DNA of 64,000 bases from Halalkaliarchaeum desulfuricum. Its GTDB lineage: Archaea > Halobacteriota > Halobacteria > Halobacteriales > Haloferacaceae. Positions within the stretch are counted from its first letter, which is position 1. Every line of letters begins with the position of its first letter. Position numbers and translations under genes: made by a program. This document shows positions 51,120 through 58,596 of this stretch, one piece after another. The notes beneath the pieces were generated by a model that ran no database searches, was not told the DNA's origin, and worked only from the letters and a program-made list of their open reading frames with translations. Location of the stretch: the NCBI RefSeq assembly GCF_002952775.1, contig NZ_CP025066.1, forward strand, positions 2,542,001 to 2,606,000, written 5' to 3'.

Positions 51120-51859
51120 CGTTCGAATGATCGATCCATTGGGGTTTGAATCTACTGCTCGGTTCGTCTTTTCCCCCTCCCCTTCGTTTCAGGTGGCCTT
51201 CGGAGTCACACTATGTTTTCAAAAGCCGTATTAGTATAGGTATAATTATATAATATAAAATTAAATACTTTTATAATATCACTATATATTATATGTTTGA
51301 AAGATATAATATCCGTGACGTTCGACTTGTGGGCTAAGGTAGTGCCGAGAACAAGAGTAATTAAACGGACACAATTTGTCGAAGAGAAACACGGTGTCGT
51401 CAACGTCGTGATCCTCGTGAGAGCGGCAAGAAAAATGATTGCACGTACACTGTCTGTCTGTTTGTCGTCTGTCTTCGCCTCGTGCTGTGTATGCACCAAT
51501 TCGTTACTGTCGGTTCGACAACGGCTTACAGCCAGTACTGTCCATCGTTGGGTCGACCTACGGTTTCGTCAACAGCAACGCGTGTATGATATGTCCATCA
51601 AGGGGTCTATAGCTCAACCTCGTGAAGCCAGTTATGAACAGTACCTGCTGCACGTATAATACTACATATAAAAATGACTACAATATTGAAATTTATTATT
51701 ATATAAATAATTTAGATATTGATATTTATAAACTATTATAATATTTATGATAATAAAAAGATTTGAAAACATCACGACCCGCTCTTCAATCCATATCCGA
51801 ACACCGCCCTCGTTCGCGGGCGAACCTTCATACATCATCACATAGTAGTATCGAACACT
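51120..51859. other. AT-rich intergenic region upstream of the AOR gene
   Basis: It is AT-rich at about 51225-51305 (5 G/C in the 60 bases 51241-51300) and 51655-51770, with a middle of mixed composition. A 120-codon frame at 51297-51659 reads as cysteine-, serine- and arginine-rich and is not convincing. No known element is visible. Confidence 0.7.
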
Positions 51860-52408
51860 ATGGACTGTCGAGTCGTCGTCGAAGCTGCAGTGCCGGTGTA
51901 CGACGTGGAAACGCCCGACGAGGCGATCCGGATCGCCATCTCCAAGACGGGGGAGATGTTGAACCCGGATCTCAACTACGTGGAGATCAACATGGGCGAG
52001 CGGACCTCCCCCGAGGGAGAGTCGTTGCCACCGGCGTTCATCGCCGCCGACGAGGCGCTGGTCGCACTGGAACTGGAGATGACCGTGTTCAACGTCGAAC
52101 GGGAGGAACACGCGAGCCGCATCGCGCGCAAGGAGATCGGACAGCGGCTCCGAAACATCCCCCTCACGGTGCTCGAGGTGGAGGAGATCCCGTCCGAAGA
52201 GGACTCGGAAAACGAAGAGACGGAAAGCGAGAACGACGGATCCGACGGAGACGACGGAGACGACGGAGACGACGAATCAGACGGAGAGGGCCCCGAAAAC
52301 GGCAGTTCGGACGACGGGACCGACGGGACCGACGACGGAGATGACCACGGAGACGACGACGGAGATGACGATCTCCTGCCAGAGTTCGAGGAAATGGTAG
52401 ACGAGTGA
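51860..52408 (+). CDS. UPF0212/DUF555 family protein
   Basis: 182 residues. The first 115 match the archaeal UPF0212 (DUF555) family (CRVVVEAAVPVYDVETPDEA, then INPDLNYVEI-like GEMLNPDLNYVEI). The remaining 65 are an extreme Asp/Glu/Gly tail (repeats of DGDDGD and DDGDD) typical of halophilic low-complexity extensions. Function unknown. Confidence 0.88.
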   Translation: MDCRVVVEAAVPVYDVETPDEAIRIAISKTGEMLNPDLNYVEINMGERTSPEGESLPPAFIAADEALVALELEMTVFNVEREEHASRIARKEIGQRLRNIPLTVLEVEEIPSEEDSENEETESENDGSDGDDGDDGDDESDGEGPENGSSDDGTDGTDDGDDHGDDDGDDDLLPEFEEMVDE

Positions 52409-52417
52409 TCTGCTGGG

Positions 52418-53245
52418 CTACACCGCGGAGCCGTACGCCTCGAGAACCTCGGCGAGTGTTCCCTGGCGCTCGGTCGTGTGCGGTGCGGAGAGCGGCGAAA
52501 CCGACACCCGGCCGTTCATGACGGCGTGTCGGTCCGTCCCCTCGGGTTCGGGGAGCGTTCCGTCGGCCATTCGCTCCCAGATGCGGTCTCGGAGTCGAAT
52601 CGAATCCCCGTTTCGTTCGGCAGTCATGTCGTACAGCCGCGAGGGGCGGGTGATTTCGACGGGAAGGCGATCATCCGTACCGCCCTCGGAGTCCACGTCG
52701 GACTGTTCGGCCGTGTTGTACGGGGCGTTGACGTTGAGATAATCGGCGTGTTCGAACACGCCGGCGTCGATCGCGTGTTCCGCCAGAAACGTGGCGATCT
52801 CGACGGGTTCCCTGAAGTCTTCGGGCTCGGTCGCCAGTTCCTCCCAGTCGTCGGAGACAGGGATGTAAAGCGAGACGGCCATCGCCGGCACCTCGAAGAA
52901 CGCCGCCTCGACCGCGGCAGAGACCGTCCCCGACCGACCAAGCGTGTACGCACCGATGTTCGCCCCCTTGTTACAGCCCGCGACGACCAGATCCACGTCG
53001 GGACAGAGCACCTCCAGTCCCGCGACCGTACAGTCGGCTGGCGTCCCCTCGATCGCGTAGCCGAGTTCGTGTTCCTCGACCGGCACCTCGTGTGACATCG
53101 TCCGGCCGACCGAACTCCGGTCGTTCCGGGGAGCGACCGCCACCACGTCCGCTACTCGAGAGAGACCGTCGTACAGCGCCCGGAATCCGACGCTGTCGAT
53201 GCCGTCGTCGTTCGTCAGCAAAATACGCGTCCGGCCTTCGTTCAT
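52418..53245 (-). CDS. surE: 5'/3'-nucleotidase SurE
   Basis: 275-residue SurE phosphatase, removing phosphate from nucleoside monophosphates. The metal site is TNDDG near residue 11; NDRSSVG near 41 and SGCN-type GCNKGAN near 90 are family motifs. The acidic middle is typical of halophiles. It converges with the DUF555 gene (9 bases apart) and diverges from the DUF5798 gene. Confidence 0.93.
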   Translation of the reverse strand: MNEGRTRILLTNDDGIDSVGFRALYDGLSRVADVVAVAPRNDRSSVGRTMSHEVPVEEHELGYAIEGTPADCTVAGLEVLCPDVDLVVAGCNKGANIGAYTLGRSGTVSAAVEAAFFEVPAMAVSLYIPVSDDWEELATEPEDFREPVEIATFLAEHAIDAGVFEHADYLNVNAPYNTAEQSDVDSEGGTDDRLPVEITRPSRLYDMTAERNGDSIRLRDRIWERMADGTLPEPEGTDRHAVMNGRVSVSPLSAPHTTERQGTLAEVLEAYGSAV

Positions 53246-53382
53246 ACCTGATGCAGACTGCGTACCCTAAAAAGGGCTCCGTCGGTCGGCGTGGTTTCGT
53301 CCCCTACGCCAAAGGGGCGCTTCCGTCGACAGGGAGACAACAAGCGGAACGCACTCAAGGGCGGGGAATAAATACGACGGCT

Positions 53383-53790
53383 ATGGGACTCGGTGGAACC
53401 GCAAAGAAGATCCAGACGCTCGCGGACACGGCCGAAAAGATGTATCAGCGGCTCAACGAGCTCCGCGAGCAGGTACAGGCAACCCAAGAAAGCGTCACCG
53501 ACACGACGGACCGCGTAAAGCGGCTCGAAAACGAGATGGCCGAACAGCGCGCGCTGTTGAACGCCGTCGCCGCCGAACTCGACATCGACGTCGAAACGGT
53601 GAGTGCCGAGGCGCACATCTCTGACGCCGAAGTAGCCGAGGAAACTCACGAGGAAACACCCGAAGGTGCTGCCGAGGAAACTCACGAGGAAACACCCGAA
53701 GGTGCTGCCGAGGAAACTCCCGGAGGGGCTTCCGGTGACGCACCCGACGGGGACGGCGACCGCGAGGACCCCGAAACAGCGAGTGATTAG
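53383..53790 (+). CDS. DUF5798-type coiled-coil protein with acidic repeat tail
   Basis: 135 residues from ATG 53383. The N-terminal half (GLGGTAKKIQTLADTAEKMY, then ENEMAEQRALLNA) is a coiled coil matching the haloarchaeal DUF5798 family as I recall it. The C-terminal half contains a 12-residue repeat (AEETHEETPEGA) twice and then a partial AEETPGGA, encoded by 36-base DNA repeats around 53632-53721. Function unknown. Confidence 0.78.
   Translation: MGLGGTAKKIQTLADTAEKMYQRLNELREQVQATQESVTDTTDRVKRLENEMAEQRALLNAVAAELDIDVETVSAEAHISDAEVAEETHEETPEGAAEETHEETPEGAAEETPGGASGDAPDGDGDREDPETASD
53632..53721 (+). repeat. In-frame 36-base tandem repeat (about 2.5 copies)
   Basis: A unit beginning GCCGAGGAAACTCACGAGGA recurs every 36 bases inside the DUF5798-type gene; the copies are nearly identical, so the array is young and probably length-variable without shifting frame. 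Confidence 0.8.
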
Positions 53791-53813
53791 TAGGGCGGGC
53801 GAGAACGGCCAGT

Positions 53814-55007
53814 ATGGAGACGACGAAGGCGTTTTCCGGACTCGAGTGTACCGACTGCGGTGCCGACCACGACGCCGACGTTGCGGGACGCTGCCCGGAC
53901 TGTAACGGGGTGCTCGACCCGGCGTATGACCTTTCGGCGGTCGATTCCCGGACCGACCTGGTGGAACACTACCCGGACGCGGACGGCATGTGGGCGTTCG
54001 GAGCCGTGTTACCCTTTTCCGGACGGAACCGGGTGAGCGCAGTCGAAGGGGGAACGCCGCTCGTCGCGGCCGATCGACTCGCCGACGAACTCGATGTCGC
54101 GAGCGTGGAGATCAAAGACGAGTCCCGCAATCCCACCGGGACGGTTCTCGATCGCGGAATGAGCCTCGCCGTAACCGCCGCCGCAGGTCACGCCACCCAA
54201 CGGGATATCGAACCGCTGGCGCTTGCCGCAGCCGGCAACGCCGCACAGTCGGCGGCGGCGTACGCGGGTCGAGCCGACCTCCGCCTGCACGCGTTCGTCC
54301 CGTCTCGGTGTGCGTTTGCGAACAAGGCGATGGTGAACGTCCACGGCGGGGAGATGCAGGTCGTCGGGGGACGCTACGACGATGCCCGGGAGGCGATCGA
54401 CGAACGGCTCGCGACCGACTACTACTCGCTGCAGGAGTTCGCGACGCCGTACCGTCACGAGGCAGCCAAGACAGTCGCCCTCGAGTTGCTCGCGGACCGC
54501 GGCTGGTCGGCGCCGGACGCCGTGTTCGTCCCGACCGGAACGGGCGAACTCCTCGTTGGCGTGGTCCGTGGATTCGAACTCGCCGCCGACCTGGACGTGA
54601 TCGACCGGATCCCCGAGGTGATAGCGGTACAACCCTCCGGCTGTGCGCCGATCGCTGCGGCCCACGAGCGGGGGCTCGCGGTGCCGGAGCCGTGGGAGGT
54701 TCCAGACACGATCGTCGGAGAACTCGAGATACCCGCCCCCGAGGGCGGGCCGCCCGCACTCGAGGCGCTCGACCGGATCGGCGGCCGTGCGGTCACCGTC
54801 GACGACGAGGAGATCCTCGAGAGCGCAGTGACGATCAATCAGACCACCGTCGTCGAGATGGGTCCAGGCGGGGGAGCGGCGGCCGCCGGCGCCTGGAAGC
54901 TCGCGTCACAGTTCGACGACGACGCGGACATCGCGTTGCTCAACACAGAATCGGGCGGAAAAACACCCGATGTGCTCCGGAGCCACCTGATGAGCAAAGG
55001 GATCTAA
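53814..55007 (+). CDS. Threonine-synthase-like protein lacking the PLP lysine
   Basis: 397 residues with the same layout as threonine synthase: N-terminal zinc ribbon (C12-x2-C15, C27-x2-C30) and a fold-type II domain. The PLP-lysine motif NPTxSFKDR reads NPTGTVLDRG, with L112 where the lysine should be. The phosphate loop is AAAGNAAQS instead of STGNAAAS, and the C-terminal serine motif reads NTESGG. All residues that bind PLP covalently or hold its phosphate are altered, so classical PLP catalysis is unlikely. It may be a pseudoenzyme with a structural or regulatory role. The intact enzyme is at 8475. Confidence 0.85.
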   Translation: METTKAFSGLECTDCGADHDADVAGRCPDCNGVLDPAYDLSAVDSRTDLVEHYPDADGMWAFGAVLPFSGRNRVSAVEGGTPLVAADRLADELDVASVEIKDESRNPTGTVLDRGMSLAVTAAAGHATQRDIEPLALAAAGNAAQSAAAYAGRADLRLHAFVPSRCAFANKAMVNVHGGEMQVVGGRYDDAREAIDERLATDYYSLQEFATPYRHEAAKTVALELLADRGWSAPDAVFVPTGTGELLVGVVRGFELAADLDVIDRIPEVIAVQPSGCAPIAAAHERGLAVPEPWEVPDTIVGELEIPAPEGGPPALEALDRIGGRAVTVDDEEILESAVTINQTTVVEMGPGGGAAAAGAWKLASQFDDDADIALLNTESGGKTPDVLRSHLMSKGI

Positions 55008-55058
55008 TGCCGGGACGGAAAGACCTATATCGTGCCAACAATTACCAAACACCGAACC

Positions 55059-55247
55059 ATGACCACGCATTCCGACGACGGGTCGAAGCTGGATCGGTCG
55101 CCGTCGCCGCTCGCCGAACTGTCGGCGTGGGCTGACGACACCGTGGAGGCGTACGAGGACGACGGGAACGTGGTGTTTTACGACGCGGAGAACCCTCTCG
55201 CGTGGGTCGAGACGACGCGAGCGCTCGACCTCGGTAACTGCGCGTAG
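55059..55247 (+). CDS. Small conserved acidic haloarchaeal protein
   Basis: 62 residues from ATG 55059 (MTTHSDDGSKLDRSPSPLAE), acidic, with a compact C-terminal half (NVVFYDAENPLAWVETTRA). It looks like one of the short conserved haloarchaeal families of unknown function. A TATA-like CCTATATCG (55024-55032) precedes it. Confidence 0.6.
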   Translation: MTTHSDDGSKLDRSPSPLAELSAWADDTVEAYEDDGNVVFYDAENPLAWVETTRALDLGNCA

Positions 55248-55320
55248 GCGCGAACGGGGCCTCGGTATCGACAGGCTCACAGCGAATCCCTTTTTCCCGA
55301 CGACCACCTACCCGCGAGCA

Positions 55321-55737
55321 GTGACCGAACCCGGCGGCACGGAGGAAGCGGCCGACGAACCCGACGAGTCCCCAGAGCGGTTCGACCTCGAGGAGACGGT
55401 TTCCATCGAACCCAGTTCCGTCGAGATTCCCGAAGCGCCGACGGTTCGGACCTTCGGGAAGAACGCCACGGACGAACAGCTCCAAGGGGCGATCGAGGGG
55501 GTCCATCCGGACCTGCTCCGACTGTTCGTCGCCAGCGTCGTCGCGCTCAACCTGGCGCTGCTCGCGTTCAGCCTCGGCGTCATGGTGTGGTACTTCGAGG
55601 GAATGAGTCGGATCGGCGGGGCGCTGGTGTTCGTCGGCGCAGTCGCCGGGTTCCGGACGTACCAGTACTACCGGGAGTACGACACACGCGACTGGAACGA
55701 GGAAGATCCCACAGACAACGAGGTGACGAACTCGTGA
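55321..55737 (+). CDS. Haloarchaeal membrane protein
   Basis: 138 residues from GTG 55321: acidic N-terminal domain (about 1-65), then two membrane segments (LLRLFVASVVALNLALLAFSL and GGALVFVGAVAGFRTYQY) and a short acidic tail. Function unknown. Its TGA overlaps the GTG start of the next gene (GTGA), so the two are co-translated. Confidence 0.7.
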   Translation: MTEPGGTEEAADEPDESPERFDLEETVSIEPSSVEIPEAPTVRTFGKNATDEQLQGAIEGVHPDLLRLFVASVVALNLALLAFSLGVMVWYFEGMSRIGGALVFVGAVAGFRTYQYYREYDTRDWNEEDPTDNEVTNS

Positions 55738-56168
55738 GAACAGTTCGCGACGAGGAGGGAACGGTGTACGTGCTCCTGCGTGAGTCCTCCGACTCCAGCC
55801 TCGTTCGGGATCCGACGACCGGCGAAACCACCCACTTGCCGAACGCGTCCCTGGAACCCGTCTCCGGGGAGTCACCGCTCTCGATCGCTGCGATGGCGGT
55901 CCCGGAGCCAGTGCGGGCGGTGCTCACGGCCGTTCACGACGAGCAAGCGCTCGGGTTGCTCGTCGAACTCGTCGACAGAGAGCGCGTCTCGGTCCGCGAG
56001 CTGCTCGGGGCGGTCGACCTCTGTGAGTCCGATCTCCACGGAACGTTCTCGGAGTTTCGCGCTGCCGGACTAATCGAGGAGACGACCGTCGACGGGCGAC
56101 GAGGCTATGCCGTTACGGACCGGGCGCGGCGGGGGATCCGGTCGATCCGGGGAGACGACGACGGATAA
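55734..56168 (+). CDS. Haloarchaeal protein with C-terminal winged-helix domain
   Basis: 144 residues from GTG 55734, overlapping the previous stop. The N-terminal part (about 1-55) is a small strand-rich domain (TVYVLLRESSDSSLVRDPTT); the C-terminal part (about 60-135) reads as a winged helix (RVSVRELLGAVDLCESDLHG, then AGLIEETTVDGRRGYAVT). Probably a regulator paired with the membrane protein upstream. Family not named with confidence. Confidence 0.7.
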   Translation: MRTVRDEEGTVYVLLRESSDSSLVRDPTTGETTHLPNASLEPVSGESPLSIAAMAVPEPVRAVLTAVHDEQALGLLVELVDRERVSVRELLGAVDLCESDLHGTFSEFRAAGLIEETTVDGRRGYAVTDRARRGIRSIRGDDDG

Positions 56169-56267
56169 AGAGCGTGACAACGGAAACTGCCTCGTTGGGA
56201 CCGCCCGACGTCTCGTGGCTCTGTGACTGATACCCGTCCGGAACGCGGAGTAGTGAGACTCGAATCG

Positions 56268-58496
56268 TTACCCTTCGTCCCGATCTCCCGGCTCGGGGTC
56301 GGACGGCATGGCCATCAAGCCCGACCGACAGTCGCTACAGTAGTCGAAGATTTCCTCCTCGCCCGGACCGAGATCGCCCACGAGATCACCCACCTGTTCT
56401 CGCATTACGTCAGCCGACGCGGCCGAGGCGAACGGCTTCCCACAGCCGGCACACTCCATTACCTCACCTTCGTACACCGTCATCCACGGATCACCGCCCC
56501 TGTCTTCGGGCAACAGCGAGCGGTCGAGACCGTCGTGCATCGTGAGGACGTTCTCGATGCAGCCCTCCGCACAGATGCCACAGTTCACGCACAGTTCGTG
56601 GTTGAATTCGAGACGCCCCGCTTCGATGTTCCGGCGGATCGCGTCGGTGGGACAAAGCGTCGCACACGTCGGCGTGAGCGTACAGCCCTCGGCGACCTCC
56701 ATGTATCCGAAGTCCTTCAATCCCCGAACGAGATCGCGCTTCGGGTCGGCGTGGTCGGTGATCGCCCGAACCGACTCGAGCGCCCAGGCGTGGCTGGCAA
56801 ACGACGGCGTCGATCCATCGTATCGGTCTTCCGTCTTGCCGGGCAGCGGATCTCCCCCCGACTGTCCCCCGACTGTGTCGAGCCGCCCGGTAGCAACGTG
56901 CTCTCCCGCCGGGATCGGCGAGGGATCCAGAGCGGAGACGAACTCCCTGACGGAGTCGGCGAACTCTGCCGTGGCACCGGACGACGGCGAGAGGAACGCG
57001 AACCGCTCTCCGAGACCCAGGTCCGCAGTAGCCTGGTTACATCGCTCGACCAATTCGGCGGTCGGGTCGGGTCCCGAGTGAAGACAGTCGTCCCCACAGC
57101 CCAGGACGGCGACGCCGTCCGCTCCCGCCGCGAGCGTGTGCAGGAGATGGGCTTCCCCGACCGTGTCGGTACAGCCGACCGACACTGGAAGCAATGGGGG
57201 ATAGTCGACGTCGGTTTCACCGGCCGCCTGCAGCTGTCCGTATTCGCGGACCGTACCCGCAGCACGTTCCGAACAGACGAACGCGACGACAGGCGTGTGG
57301 ATCCCCTCCTCGTCGCTTCCGAACAGCCAGTCGCCCGGGCCCCCGGAGCCGCCGTCGGTGGGTGAAACGAGCGCTTCCACCCGGCGTGCGATCCCTTCGT
57401 TCGAGGGGTCATCGAGCTGTACTGCCCCCGTCGGACAGGCGCTCGTACACGCACCGCAGTTCAGACACGCCGCCTCGAAGAACTCGACGGCGTCGACGGC
57501 GGCCCGTTCGATCGCACCGTGTGGACACGCGTCGACGCAGTCGTTGCAGCCGGGCTGTCCCGAGTCGCCGGCGACGCAGGCGTCCATCTCCAGGTCGAGA
57601 TGTTTCGGCTTCTCGATGCCGTCCAACAGCGACTCGACAGCCAGAACGGTGCCGGCGTCGACAGGCCCGGTGTGGTAGCCGACTTCCCGCCCACGCGTTC
57701 GGGATTCGCCCGCCGGATACACCACCTGGTCGAATTCGACGGACCGACGAACGCCGTCCATCTCGATGGCGTCGGTCGGACAGCAGTCGGTCCACTCGCC
57801 GTCCGGCGCGTCGGGAGCGATGTCGACTGGATACCGGGTGATTGCCCCATCGGGCCCGTCCCGAACACACTCCATACAGGAGACGCAGTCGTCGGTAACG
57901 CGGGACTCGACGGTCACCGTGAAGTCGCCGAACCGGCCGTCGACGCCGACGACACGGCCGCGTTCGACGAGGACGTCTCCGAGGTCGTCGACCCGCGAGG
58001 CGAGTTCGCGGCCGTCGGAAAACAGGGTGACGTCGGCCGCCGCCGGGAGCGCGGCGGCCGCGTCCGGGTCGCCGATCACGGCGACGCGGGAGCCGGTCTC
58101 GCGTTCGACTGTCCGCTTGCTCCCACGGGCCGCGGCGACCTCGCGGCCGGCCACGACGGCGTTTATCAACCGCGCCGTCTTGTCGGTCGCCTCCGCTTCC
58201 GCGTGGATCCAGCCGGCCCCTTCGCGCTGATCGACGAACGAAACTGCGTTCCTCTCGATCTCCATCCCCTCGGCGAACTCGCGAAAGCCGGCCCGGACCG
58301 ACGACTCGGGGCAGGTGATCACCAAGTCGTCGAGTTCGTGCTCCGCGATCACCTCCCGCATCGCCGGCAGTCCCTCCTCGCCGCAGAGATGCGAGGAACT
58401 CGCGATCACGTCGACCCCGTCGATCCCGTTTCGCACTGCCTCGAGATCCAGCTCGCAGGTGTCGACACACGAACAGACGAAGGCACCAGTGCTCAT
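56268..58496 (-). CDS. HdrA/MvhD-like polyferredoxin (hydrogenase iron-sulfur subunit domain)
   Basis: 742 residues, rich in cysteine. In order: an N-terminal HdrA-like segment (CSCVDTCELDLEA, SSSHLCGEEG), ferredoxin-like clusters (CVSCMECVRDG; CNDCVDACP; CLNCGACTSACP), an MvhD/FlpD-type domain (about 400-490; VVAFVCSERA, VGCTDTVGE, GCGDDCLHS), two more clusters (CTLTPTCATLCP; CVNCGICAEGC) and C-terminal zinc-like CAGC/CSDC pairs. No FAD motif of HdrA is obvious. In methanogens such parts deliver electrons to heterodisulfide reductase, but no hdrB/hdrC or hydrogenase genes are nearby. Electron donor and acceptor unknown. Confidence 0.8.
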   Translation of the reverse strand: MSTGAFVCSCVDTCELDLEAVRNGIDGVDVIASSSHLCGEEGLPAMREVIAEHELDDLVITCPESSVRAGFREFAEGMEIERNAVSFVDQREGAGWIHAEAEATDKTARLINAVVAGREVAAARGSKRTVERETGSRVAVIGDPDAAAALPAAADVTLFSDGRELASRVDDLGDVLVERGRVVGVDGRFGDFTVTVESRVTDDCVSCMECVRDGPDGAITRYPVDIAPDAPDGEWTDCCPTDAIEMDGVRRSVEFDQVVYPAGESRTRGREVGYHTGPVDAGTVLAVESLLDGIEKPKHLDLEMDACVAGDSGQPGCNDCVDACPHGAIERAAVDAVEFFEAACLNCGACTSACPTGAVQLDDPSNEGIARRVEALVSPTDGGSGGPGDWLFGSDEEGIHTPVVAFVCSERAAGTVREYGQLQAAGETDVDYPPLLPVSVGCTDTVGEAHLLHTLAAGADGVAVLGCGDDCLHSGPDPTAELVERCNQATADLGLGERFAFLSPSSGATAEFADSVREFVSALDPSPIPAGEHVATGRLDTVGGQSGGDPLPGKTEDRYDGSTPSFASHAWALESVRAITDHADPKRDLVRGLKDFGYMEVAEGCTLTPTCATLCPTDAIRRNIEAGRLEFNHELCVNCGICAEGCIENVLTMHDGLDRSLLPEDRGGDPWMTVYEGEVMECAGCGKPFASAASADVMREQVGDLVGDLGPGEEEIFDYCSDCRSGLMAMPSDPEPGDRDEG

Positions 58497-58596
58497 TGGG
58501 TAGAGCTTTCCGGCACAGATAAAAATGTGTTCGGCGAATACCCAGGTTTTGAGACCGGTCGAGGAAACGCGGCTCCGAACGATCCGCTGTCGGACC

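Noticed and set aside
51297-51659. A 120-codon frame in the AT-rich spacer upstream of the AOR gene, considered as a transposase remnant
   Set aside because: No catalytic residues, terminal repeats or haloarchaeal composition are visible; the resemblance to a transposase tail (VHRW) is too slight.
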